From a virus: a stretch of 33,296 nucleotides of DNA. The stretch is from IMG/VR virus record IMGVR_UViG_3300025645_000248, positions 1-33,296 of that record; one strand, written 5' to 3'. Positions 27,137-33,296 of this stretch are shown piece after piece (position 1 is the first letter of the stretch; each line of letters begins with the position of its first letter). The notes under the pieces were generated by a model. The model searched no databases and was not told the DNA's origin. It was given only the letters and a program-made list of their open reading frames with translations. The translations under genes and the position numbers were made by a program.

Positions 27137-28389
27137 GATCCTGCACCTTTCAACGAGTCTTTAATCAAATTCATATTCATAATCCATTGACCCCCTCTAT
27201 CATACTGATGATTTATTGATTCGACAATAAAGAAACCTGAATACGTTTCATGCTCTTCTACGTTACCTGTCGCAACGTTAGGATTAGGTAAATCGATTTT
27301 TATCATATCGCCAACACGTATTTTGAATGATCCGTAAGCCTGTGCGTATACGTTAATCATATCAAAGTAATAATTTGAAGATACACGCTTTGGCAAAATT
27401 TCGTTGTAATAGCTTTCTGGCTTTGTCGTGTCATTGAACACAATAAAACTTTGTAGAACATTATCATCACCAAAAAACTCTCTTGTGAAGTTAGTTGTGT
27501 GTAATGATCTCTGTGTATCGTCTACCGATTCCTGCTCGTCACGACCTTCATAGTGCTTATACACATTCTCTTCTATCGTCTTTTTAGAAAGGTCTAACAC
27601 CAGTGTTTTGTTAATCATACCACCGCGACGCATTTCACTTAGTAGATTGAAGCGTTTTGTTACTTTGTAGTCGATCAAGTTTTTCATAGACTCCTTTGGC
27701 GTAGATATGCCAACTTTGGGATCGATATATGTGAAGATTAGGTCTTCTGGGAAATTGTTCTTGTCTACACGTGCAATCAACTCGTCATATGTAATAAACT
27801 TGAAATCATCACGCGTCTCAAAAAACTTGAATGTTGATGATGGGCTTCTATCGGTGTATGCTTTTCGGGCAAGAAACATCATCGTTTCATATGGAGTCAA
27901 TGCTGGAATAACTAGTGTTTGAATTCCGTCTGTGCTTTCAATATCAATATTCTTTGTTTGTGTGAAGTATTCGAGATATACCTGATAAACTGACGTATCA
28001 ATGTTATTTGTAAACGATCTTCTTATCTCACGAGATTCTGTAAAAATGAAGTCCTTTGAATACAGTGACAGCGTATATGTTAGCTTCTTCGAAGCATAGT
28101 CCTGATTGACTTGACCTATATTATACACTTGAAATTCATAAGTTTTCTCTACACCATAAAAATCTTCTATGACAAAAGTAATAGTCTCTTCTCCCTGTAT
28201 GGGAAACTCGTCAATCAAATTTGTCGTATCAAGTATAGTTACGCTTGCAGATACCATGACCTGATTTATGCCTTCGCTAATCGAAAAGGACAATATAAGA
28301 TCGTATATATCGGTCGCCTTTGTCTTGTCATAGTTTTCTATGATGCACGATTTTACATAGAAAAAACCAGGTCCAATTTCTTTAGACAT
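27133..28389 (-). CDS. 27: Baseplate hub protein, gp27-like
   Basis: A 418-residue protein, similar in length to T4 gp27 (391). It shows the usual hub features: ASVTILDTTNLIDEFPIQGE near residue 47 and GSFKIRVGDMIKIDLPN near the end, followed by YSGFFIVESINHQYDRGG and a basic C-terminus. These phrases are typical of gp27/gpD-like hub proteins, which form a trimeric ring joining tail tube and spike. It sits between gp53 (8-base overlap) and the gp5-like gene (4-base overlap), exactly where a gp27 partner of gp5 would be expected. Sequence similarity to T4 itself is low, so the call leans on pattern and position. Confidence 0.78.
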   Translation of the reverse strand: MSKEIGPGFFYVKSCIIENYDKTKATDIYDLILSFSISEGINQVMVSASVTILDTTNLIDEFPIQGEETITFVIEDFYGVEKTYEFQVYNIGQVNQDYASKKLTYTLSLYSKDFIFTESREIRRSFTNNIDTSVYQVYLEYFTQTKNIDIESTDGIQTLVIPALTPYETMMFLARKAYTDRSPSSTFKFFETRDDFKFITYDELIARVDKNNFPEDLIFTYIDPKVGISTPKESMKNLIDYKVTKRFNLLSEMRRGGMINKTLVLDLSKKTIEENVYKHYEGRDEQESVDDTQRSLHTTNFTREFFGDDNVLQSFIVFNDTTKPESYYNEILPKRVSSNYYFDMINVYAQAYGSFKIRVGDMIKIDLPNPNVATGNVEEHETYSGFFIVESINHQYDRGGQWIMNMNLIKDSLKGAGS

Positions 28390-28972
28390 TCAATACTCTC
28401 TTCAAGTTTTTGGTTGCCACATTCAAATATTGATTGTTAAGCAATCTTATGTTTCGCTTGTCTTCATTCAATTGTAGTTCTTCGTCGTATATACGCATTG
28501 CGGTCCAGTCAGAGGATACGATAGTAGAATTGGTACTACCATTCTTGAATGTGTCAACTGAAATCTTTGTTCCTTCAGCATCGTAGTAGTATACAACATT
28601 ATCAAACATGCTTTCGGTCGATTGCTGTGTCCACTGTAGAACGCTCTGATCAGACATTTCAGTTTCTGTTGACTGTTCTGCCAAAGCTCTGTATTTTCTA
28701 ATCATAGTTTCTTCTAGTGCTTTATTTGACAGAGGCCATTGGAAATATGGATCAACAATTGCGTTTGATTGATACACTATCCACACATGATCAACAGATT
28801 CGTAATAGTATTGTGCAATTTCTTCTGGAGATTCGCCGTCATTCACAGTATAAGGCATGAATGCGTAGGGATCATTCTCAATATCATCGAACACGCGAAC
28901 ATTCTTGGTGATATCTCGCATCACCTTTTCACCATACTTTATCTTTGGAAAATAATCGAAGTATTTTGACAT
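28382..28972 (-). CDS. 53: Baseplate wedge protein gp53
   Basis: A 196-residue protein, the same length as T4 gp53. The signature block is SPEEIAQYYYESVDHVWIVY followed by SNAIVDPYFQWPLSNKALEE, matching T4 'RPEELANAIYGNPQLYWVLL ... DPYYGWITSQ' (from memory). The N-terminus (YFDYFPKIKYGEK) is also typical. The domain is LysM-like. gp53 joins neighbouring wedges around the hub. The gene begins 8 bases after the gp48/54-like gene and overlaps the hub gene by 8 bases. Confidence 0.92.
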   Translation of the reverse strand: MSKYFDYFPKIKYGEKVMRDITKNVRVFDDIENDPYAFMPYTVNDGESPEEIAQYYYESVDHVWIVYQSNAIVDPYFQWPLSNKALEETMIRKYRALAEQSTETEMSDQSVLQWTQQSTESMFDNVVYYYDAEGTKISVDTFKNGSTNSTIVSSDWTAMRIYDEELQLNEDKRNIRLLNNQYLNVATKNLKRVLNV

Positions 28973-28980
28973 ATCAGTTC

Positions 28981-29823
28981 CTACTCGTTCTCGTAATCTT
29001 CGGCAGTGTGAATATCCATCTCAGTCAATGACATTGATAGTCCAACAACAGCAGGTCTACCTCCTTCGACGAATGCTACGCTACCACCTGCGGCATAGTT
29101 CACTTCAAATGTGTTTACAAGACATCTTTTGAAGTAGTATAGATATCCTGGTTCTGTACCCACGAAGAAAATATCGACTACGTTAGGATACTCAAACATA
29201 TTGATACCCAAAGATGAGAATTTTGGCAATGAGTTCTGCTTTATCTTTGTGATTATATTTTTCAATGTTTCAGATTCTTGTGAGTTTCTTGGTGCAAGTT
29301 GCCACTGAAACTGATGTTGTTTTAGATCAACGCCGTCGAATGATAGTGCAAGGTGTGGGTTAGTCGCTTTACCGAAACCTGCTTCAAATCCCTTTCTATC
29401 TTCAGCACTTGCCGTCTCCAACGCAATAACTGCGCCTATACCGCTTATGTCGCCTGCCAGATCCTTGAATTCTGCAAGTGTCGCCGCTAATACGCCTCCA
29501 GCAGAAAAAGATTCTGATGTTGTTCGTGATCCAGTTCTTGCCGCGGCTGATCCAGAAAGACCTAACTCTGCTTGATTGATTCTTACGTTAAATGAGTCTG
29601 TCAAGTTCTCGGGTACAGGTAGCATGATGCTTGATCCAACAGTTTTATTTTGCAAATCAGCATTTTTGTCGTATGTATATTTGCTAAAGTTGAACACGAT
29701 TCCGTGACCACCAATTCTGTCTTTTGGAAAAGCAAGCATATCAACAGGAGTCTGCAGTATGCTATTTCGATTTCTTGCGATAACGCTCGCAGGGGGTTTT
29801 ATTAGTCCTTGAGTGTATCTCAT
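28981..29823 (-). CDS. Tail tube cap / baseplate-tube junction protein, gp48/gp54-like
   Basis: A 280-residue protein. The C-terminal half is distinctive: HQFQWQLAPRNSQESETLKN, then MFEYPNVVDIFF, YYFKRCLVNTFEVNY and AFVEGGRPAVVGLSMSLTEM. This is the pattern of gp48-type proteins in marine T4-likes, which sit on the hub and start tail-tube assembly; they share a fold with tube subunits. The middle (residues ~100-160) is Ala/Gly-rich and probably flexible. It overlaps gp4 by 4 bases (ATGA). gp48 and gp54 are paralogues and I cannot separate them by eye; with a gp54-like gene on the other strand, gp48 is the better guess. Confidence 0.75.
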   Translation of the reverse strand: MRYTQGLIKPPASVIARNRNSILQTPVDMLAFPKDRIGGHGIVFNFSKYTYDKNADLQNKTVGSSIMLPVPENLTDSFNVRINQAELGLSGSAAARTGSRTTSESFSAGGVLAATLAEFKDLAGDISGIGAVIALETASAEDRKGFEAGFGKATNPHLALSFDGVDLKQHQFQWQLAPRNSQESETLKNIITKIKQNSLPKFSSLGINMFEYPNVVDIFFVGTEPGYLYYFKRCLVNTFEVNYAAGGSVAFVEGGRPAVVGLSMSLTEMDIHTAEDYENE

Positions 29824-30263
29824 TTGTTTTTAATTCCTAATTCGTTCTCAGTCATGATCTGAAAGGACCAACCTCGGTCTGCGCAGTATTCTCTTGCTGC
29901 TTGCCACTTAGCTTGGTTCTTACCCCATTCCTGCACTTCGTTGATGTATGCCTTTTTAATCTTACCGTTCGGCGTTCGCATTTTCGATCTATCTGGTGGT
30001 ACGGTTTGATATTTTGGCTTCACTTCAATCAAGATCACTTTACCGTCTATTCTTTTCAATGTTACATCAGGAAAATATCTATGATATCTACCTGTAATAG
30101 GACTCTTATATGGTATAACGACTTCTTCACTTTGCCACCATTTCACTTGAGGATGTGTGTCAAGATATCTAAACAATTTCAACTCGTAGCTTGATCTATA
30201 AATAATATTGGTTGGATCACCCTTATATTTAGCAGGATTTTTTGCTTTGAATTTACCTTTCAT
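29820..30263 (-). CDS. 4: Head completion nuclease, gp4-like (TnsA-like fold)
   Basis: A 147-residue protein (T4 gp4 is 150). It has the layout of a PD-(D/E)xK nuclease: Glu27 in YRSSYELKLFRYLD, Asp66 in RYFPDVTL and Glu80/Lys82 in VILIEVKPK. The basic N-terminus (MKGKFKAKNPAKYKG) is typical of T4-type head completion proteins. In T4, gp4 acts late in head maturation before tail joining. It is the first gene of the leftward unit, about 28 bases behind a late promoter box. The RBS is weak (AGG at about 12 bases). Confidence 0.9.
   Translation of the reverse strand: MKGKFKAKNPAKYKGDPTNIIYRSSYELKLFRYLDTHPQVKWWQSEEVVIPYKSPITGRYHRYFPDVTLKRIDGKVILIEVKPKYQTVPPDRSKMRTPNGKIKKAYINEVQEWGKNQAKWQAAREYCADRGWSFQIMTENELGIKNK
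30197..30204 (+). promoter_or_regulatory. Possible second plus-strand late promoter (TATAAATA)
   Basis: An exact TATAAATA on the plus strand, inside gp4 (antisense to its Ile-Ile-Tyr codons), 124 bases before the start at 30328. It may be a chance result of codon use or an extra promoter for the rightward unit. Confidence 0.3.
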
Positions 30264-30288
30264 GGTGAGATACCTATACTATTTCTTA

Positions 30289-30296
30289 TATAAATA
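30289..30296 (+). promoter_or_regulatory. T4-type late promoter of the rightward unit
   Basis: An exact TATAAATA in the gap between divergent genes. T4 late transcripts start about 6 bases past this box, so near 30302. That leaves a leader of about 26 bases before the ATG at 30328. Confidence 0.8.
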
Positions 30297-30304
30297 TATT
30301 TATA
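30297..30304 (-). promoter_or_regulatory. T4-type late promoter of the leftward unit
   Basis: An exact TATAAATA on the minus strand (TATTTATA as written), directly abutting the plus-strand box. The transcript would start near 30291, about 28 bases before gp4. Together the two boxes form a 16-base perfect palindrome at 30289-30304. Confidence 0.8.
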
Positions 30305-30327
30305 AAAATATGACCAAAGGATTACAG

Positions 30328-30996
30328 ATGGTTACTCCAGCAGTTGCACGTGCAGCTAGATTAGCAAGTACACTATTATCAGAAGATTCGCCGAGTAACA
30401 ATGTTTCGTTATTCGACGACCTTTTAACGAAAGGTGTACGCGCCGGTCAAATCCCTGCAAGGGAGAAATCTGCGCGTGAATGGTTCCGCGAACGCGCAGG
30501 TGAACAAACTCGAATCAATGAAAGAAGTTTGTTGCGTCAGGACCCTGATCGTTTAACGTCTCGACCACTTGTGGGTCAAATGTACATGTTCTATTATGAT
30601 GCAAAGCACAAAGAGTCGTTGCCTTACTGGGACAGATTTCCACTCATTTTTCCATACAAAAAAGTTAATGGTGGATTTATGGGAATTAACTTGCACTATC
30701 TTCCTTTGAATTATCGTGCAATTCTTATGGATGCTATGTATACGACATCCAATAATAAAAAATATGATGAGACTACACGATTAAAACTCAATTATCAAAC
30801 ACTGAATAACGCGTCTAAGTTTAGATACTTCAAGCCTACTGTCAAGCATTACCTGACCGATCACGTTAGAAGTAAGTTCATGTACGTATACCCAAGCGAA
30901 TGGGATATTGCATTGTTCTTACCAACCGAGAGATTTGTCGGAGCAAGAAAGACGAAAGTGTTCGCGGATTCAAGAAAGATCATCAAGGATAGCTAA
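30328..30996 (+). CDS. Conserved T4-type virion protein, possibly gp2-like DNA end protector
   Basis: A protein of 222 residues with a basic, helical N-terminus (TPAVARAARLASTLLSED, later EKSAREWFRERAGEQTR). The middle has the striking block QMYMFYYDAKHKESLPYWDR, FPLIFPYKKVNGGFMGINLH and YLPLNYRAILMD, which I associate with conserved proteins of marine T4-like phages, sometimes annotated as gp2-like DNA end protector; this naming is tentative. T4 genes 2, 4, 53 and 5 are clustered, which fits this place. I choose the ATG at 30328 because AAAGGA lies 6 to 7 bases upstream; the ATG at 30310 would have almost no leader behind the late promoter, and no RBS. Confidence 0.6.
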   Translation: MVTPAVARAARLASTLLSEDSPSNNVSLFDDLLTKGVRAGQIPAREKSAREWFRERAGEQTRINERSLLRQDPDRLTSRPLVGQMYMFYYDAKHKESLPYWDRFPLIFPYKKVNGGFMGINLHYLPLNYRAILMDAMYTTSNNKKYDETTRLKLNYQTLNNASKFRYFKPTVKHYLTDHVRSKFMYVYPSEWDIALFLPTERFVGARKTKVFADSRKIIKDS

Positions 30997-31802
30997 TGGC
31001 ATTTAATGTATCAGAATTCAAATCCACAATTTCAAAACATGGTCTTAAAGGAACAAACAAGTTCGTCGTGAACATGTCCCTACCGCCTGCAATGAGTGCA
31101 AACTTTGATGATCCGTTGTTCAGACAGGAGAGCGATTCATCTAGAACTGCAGCCCCAGAAGTCGCAGATCCTCGTCTACTGCAGATGCTTTGTGACACAG
31201 CAAACATCCCAGGCAAAAATCTTGAGACAATAGATTATAAGCCCATGGGATACGGTGGCATATCAAAAATGCCAACAGGTGTTTCTATGGATAGCTTAAA
31301 TCTTACGTTCATGTTAGACAGTGATCATCGTGTCGAGTATTTCTTTCAGTATTGGTTGCAGGAGATTATCAACACAGGTAGTATATTAAGTGGTCCTGCG
31401 GCAACATTCAAAAACAGAACTGCGTTTGAGATGGCATATAAAGATAACTATGTGTGCGAACTTTCATTACGCTTCTTTGCCGATGAGGGTAAATTCATCG
31501 AATATAGATTTATGGATGTTTATCCAGTACAAATAGGATCAGTGCAACTTGGATGGGAACAGAATGACCAAATCGCAAGATTGCCAGTTGAATTCACTTA
31601 TTATTCGTATGACGTATTTCAAGGCAAGCTTGATTATCCAGTCAATGATACACGAGGTAACAACCTGTTTCAGACGATTGCTGTACTCGGTTCGGTTGCA
31701 GGTGTTATAAATAACATTAGAAGACCCAGAAGTGTACAAGACGCGATTAACCAATTTACACGTATCGATAACTTGTCAAAGAACTTGGATAGAATATTTT
31801 AA
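30996..31802 (+). CDS. Tail tube initiator-like protein (gp54/gp19-type fold)
   Basis: A 268-residue protein. Key stretches are KHGLKGTNKFVVNMSLPP, LLQMLCDTANIPGKNLET and DSLNLTFMLDSDHRVEYFFQ followed by YWLQEIIN. This 'NIPG ... LTFM.D....E..FF.YW' pattern is that of T4-type tail tube proteins and their relatives. It is longer than gp19 (163 residues) and lies in a hub and tape-measure operon, so a gp54-like tube initiator fits better than the main tube subunit, but the two cannot be separated firmly by eye. The start overlaps the upstream stop (TAATG). The C-terminal ~50 residues are basic and helical. Confidence 0.68.
   Translation: MAFNVSEFKSTISKHGLKGTNKFVVNMSLPPAMSANFDDPLFRQESDSSRTAAPEVADPRLLQMLCDTANIPGKNLETIDYKPMGYGGISKMPTGVSMDSLNLTFMLDSDHRVEYFFQYWLQEIINTGSILSGPAATFKNRTAFEMAYKDNYVCELSLRFFADEGKFIEYRFMDVYPVQIGSVQLGWEQNDQIARLPVEFTYYSYDVFQGKLDYPVNDTRGNNLFQTIAVLGSVAGVINNIRRPRSVQDAINQFTRIDNLSKNLDRIF
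31706..31713 (+). promoter_or_regulatory. Possible late promoter (TATAAATA) for gp26/gp51/tape measure
   Basis: An exact TATAAATA on the plus strand inside the end of the gp54-like gene, about 110 bases before the gp26-like start. It could give the chaperone and tape-measure genes a separate transcript. A chance match is possible. Confidence 0.4.
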
Positions 31803-31822
31803 TAACGTGAGGTAAAAATATA

Positions 31823-32521
31823 ATGGCATTACCAAAGATTACATCTCCTACATTTAGTGTAGAGCTACCGTCGAATAAACGCAAGATCAAGTTCCATCCT
31901 TTCACAGTGAAAGAAGAGAAGATGCTACTTATGGCTGTAGAATCTAATGATACTGATTCGGTATCAAGTACGATTAAACAAGTCATGAATAACTGTCTTG
32001 TAGACGAGTTAGATATCGATGAACTTGCAACATTTGATTTGGAATATCTCTTTCTACAACTTCGCGCAAAATCAGTTGATAACATCATTGAATTGAAAAT
32101 AAAAGATGATGATGACGAAAATATGTATGAAGCCACTGTTAATCTTGATGACGCATTTGTAGATTTCTCTAAGAGTCATACAAATAAGATTCAGTTGAAT
32201 GATACAGTATGCATCACTATGAAGTATCCAACATTCAATACGATATCAAAAATGTCAGATGATAATATCAAGAACGATCTAGTTGAAATTGTATCAACGA
32301 GTATAGATAAAGTTGTTGATGGTGATGAGTTGTATGAGTTGACCGATTTTTCTAAGGAAGAGATTGCTTCTTTCATCGAATCATTCACTTCAAAAAATAT
32401 GCGCGAAATTGAAAAGTTCTTTCAAACGATGCCTAAATTGAAACTAGATGTAAAGTATAACGCCAATGGCAAAGAAAAAACAAAGGAGGTTGTCGGTCTA
32501 CAAAGTTTTTTTACCTCTTAA
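31823..32521 (+). CDS. 26: Baseplate hub assembly protein, gp26-like (T4_baseplate family)
   Basis: A 232-residue protein (T4 gp26 is 208). The N-terminus KRKIKFHPFTVKEEKMLLMA and the following TFDLEYLFLQLRAKSV are hallmarks of the T4_baseplate family (gp26). An acidic middle (KIKDDDDENMYEA) and a helical C-terminus (FIESFTSKNMREIEKFFQ) follow. In T4 these proteins help hub assembly and are not all found in the finished tail. The gene ends one base into the ATG of the next frame. Its last codons hold a T TTT TTT slippery site in the zero frame, so a 292-residue fusion with the next frame is possible (see separate entry). A GAGG site lies upstream of the ATG. Confidence 0.85.
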   Translation: MALPKITSPTFSVELPSNKRKIKFHPFTVKEEKMLLMAVESNDTDSVSSTIKQVMNNCLVDELDIDELATFDLEYLFLQLRAKSVDNIIELKIKDDDDENMYEATVNLDDAFVDFSKSHTNKIQLNDTVCITMKYPTFNTISKMSDDNIKNDLVEIVSTSIDKVVDGDELYELTDFSKEEIASFIESFTSKNMREIEKFFQTMPKLKLDVKYNANGKEKTKEVVGLQSFFTS

Positions 32522-32557
32522 TGAGTCACAATAGTCTTTCGAACTATTATAAACTCA
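32484..32557 (+). promoter_or_regulatory. Candidate programmed -1 frameshift signal
   Basis: Three elements line up. AGGAGGT at 32484-32490 is a full Shine-Dalgarno-like match with no start codon at a usable distance. Fifteen bases later the heptamer T TTT TTT (32506-32512) lies in the gp26-like frame as X XXY YYZ. Nine bases after it begins a two-part hairpin: TGAGT (32522-32526) pairs with ACTCA (32553-32557), and AATAGT (32530-32535) with ACTATT (32543-32548) around a 7-base loop. After a -1 slip, the frame reads Tyr-Leu-Leu and then enters the next gene at its ATG without a stop. The hairpin is AT-rich and not strong. Confidence 0.7.
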
Positions 32558-32700
32558 CTTTTCAGCTAATGCAACATCACAACTATTCGCTGACAGAACT
32601 TGAAAATCTTATACCATTCGAGCGTGACATTTACGTAGGCTTATTGCAGACGCATCTTGAGGAAGAGAAAGAAAGACTTCGTAACAGGAACAACAAGTAA
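32521..32700 (+). CDS. 51: Small gp51-like protein, likely the frameshift extension of gp26
   Basis: A 59-codon frame: SNYYKLTFQLMQHHNYSLTE, then LENLIPFERDIYVGLLQTHL and a charged tail. It resembles the small protein after gp26 in marine T4-likes, sometimes called gp51; T4 gp51 is much longer, so the name is tentative. No RBS lies at normal distance from its ATG (the bases before it are a T-rich run), so independent initiation would depend on coupling or on frameshifting from the gp26-like frame, with which it is in -1 register. The 'PFERD' plus helical tail is like the second part of tail-assembly chaperones. The tape-measure gene begins 3 bases later. Confidence 0.75.
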   Translation: MSHNSLSNYYKLTFQLMQHHNYSLTELENLIPFERDIYVGLLQTHLEEEKERLRNRNNK

Positions 32701-32703
32701 CGA

Positions 32704-33296
32704 ATGGCAGATAACGCATTACCAAGAATTGCAGATAATACTGAATTGAGCGCATCCATTGCGTTAGATTCGTCAAAAATATTGTCAAGCATTCAATACA
32801 GTATCGATGAAATGGCTCTATCGATGATGGAGTTTGTGGAGTTTCAGAGGTCTGAAGCTATTAGATCAAAACTTGCTGCTGATAATCTGGCAGATTCTCT
32901 AAAGGGATCTGATAAGAGTGATAGCATGTCCGATAAAGAGGGTGGTAGTGATAATACATTTATCTTCGCTGAACTTGGTATTCTCGGTGCTGCAGCCGCA
33001 GCCCTTATAGGAACGACAATAGGCGTCATTCGAGGTCAGATAGGCGTCATTAAATCGTTTGCGAATGCGGCTAAAGCATTTACACCCAAATTTATTATGA
33101 ATATCGTAGCAGGCGTGAAGACGAAACTATCAAATGTGATAGGCATCTTCACTAAATCTATAGACTCTATTGTTGATTTTTTGAGAACTGGTATCGACGT
33201 AGGTGTGCAAAGAATTGCATCATTGTTTAATTTTGCTGACGATTCCGCGTTGGGAAGATTGGCGTCCGCATTTAAAGCATCCTTTGACGCGCTTGC
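32704..33296 (+). CDS. Tape-measure / hub protein, gp29-like, N-terminal part (runs off right edge)
   Basis: An open frame from the ATG at 32704 stays open to the right edge (197 codons seen). Features are a helical start (SASIALDSSKILSSIQYSID), a Ser/Asp/Lys-rich linker (DSLKGSDKSDSMSDKEGGSD), a hydrophobic segment at ~88-107 (AELGILGAAAAALIGTTIGV) and long amphipathic helices after it. That combination, directly after tail-assembly chaperone genes, is typical of tape-measure proteins, which set tail length and sit in the tube with the hub. In T4 the equivalent is gp29. Direct sequence similarity to T4 is not visible to me, so the call rests on layout and position. Confidence 0.7.
   Translation, partial: MADNALPRIADNTELSASIALDSSKILSSIQYSIDEMALSMMEFVEFQRSEAIRSKLAADNLADSLKGSDKSDSMSDKEGGSDNTFIFAELGILGAAAAALIGTTIGVIRGQIGVIKSFANAAKAFTPKFIMNIVAGVKTKLSNVIGIFTKSIDSIVDFLRTGIDVGVQRIASLFNFADDSALGRLASAFKASFDAL

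Noticed and set aside
30208-30327. Longer N-terminus for the 222-residue gene (starts at 30208 or 30310)
   Set aside because: The frame upstream overlaps gp4 and the late promoter palindrome; the ATG at 30310 has no RBS and would leave almost no leader, while 30328 has AAAGGA at good distance.

Overview
The window looks like the tail and baseplate module of a T4-type myovirus, most like the marine T4-like phages (cyanophage or pelagiphage type). The evidence is a nearly complete set of recognisable T4 baseplate genes (gp4, gp53, gp27-, gp5-, gp25-, gp6-, gp7-, gp12-, gp8-, gp48/54- and gp26-like), the DUF4815 giant structural protein typical of marine T4-likes, T4-type late promoter boxes (TATAAATA), very tight gene packing and no bacterial housekeeping genes. 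Base composition is AT-rich (around 40 % GC by eye), except for roughly the first 500 bases. The host cannot be read from this sequence.

Layout. Two transcription units diverge from a short gap at about 30264-30327. The leftward (minus) unit fills 30263 to 1. In transcription order it holds a gp4-like head-completion nuclease, a gp48/54-like tube-cap protein, gp53, a gp27-like hub protein, a gp5-like spike without lysozyme, a large protein ending in a peptidase M15 domain, gp25, gp6, a 1440-residue gp7-like wedge protein with dockerin-like loops, a gp12-like short tail fibre, three small genes (one a 2OG-Fe(II) oxygenase), an enlarged gp8, a 1892-residue DUF4815 protein, a 67-residue coiled-coil protein, a 1655-residue tail fibre with an S74 self-cleaving chaperone domain, and the start of another fibre-like gene. 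The rightward (plus) unit runs from 30328 off the right edge. It holds a conserved virion protein (possibly gp2-like), a gp19-fold tube-initiator-like protein, a gp26-like protein, a 59-codon gp51-like reading frame and the start of the tape-measure protein. There is no gene-free stretch above 300 bases, and I saw no tRNA, IS element, CRISPR or integrase.

How they work together. The leftward genes build the baseplate wedges (gp53, gp25, gp6, gp7, gp8, DUF4815), the central hub and cell-puncturing spike (gp27, gp5, M15 enzyme) and the adhesins (gp12, fibres). The rightward genes cover the tail tube start, the hub and tail-assembly chaperones and the tape measure. Many genes abut or overlap by 1 to 8 bases (ATGA or TAATG junctions), which suggests translational coupling.

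Most interesting signals: (1) a candidate programmed -1 frameshift joining the gp26-like and gp51-like frames, with a T TTT TTT slippery heptamer in the right frame, an AGGAGGT element upstream and a two-part hairpin downstream, directly before the tape-measure gene; (2) a perfect 16-base palindrome made of two abutting, opposite TATAAATA late promoters between the divergent units; (3) a fibre built from mixed 22- and 34-residue modules; (4) apparent relocation of the tail-lysin activity from gp5 to a separate M15 protein; (5) dockerin-like calcium loops inside a baseplate wedge protein; (6) a composition jump at the left end that suggests recent acquisition of fibre sequence.
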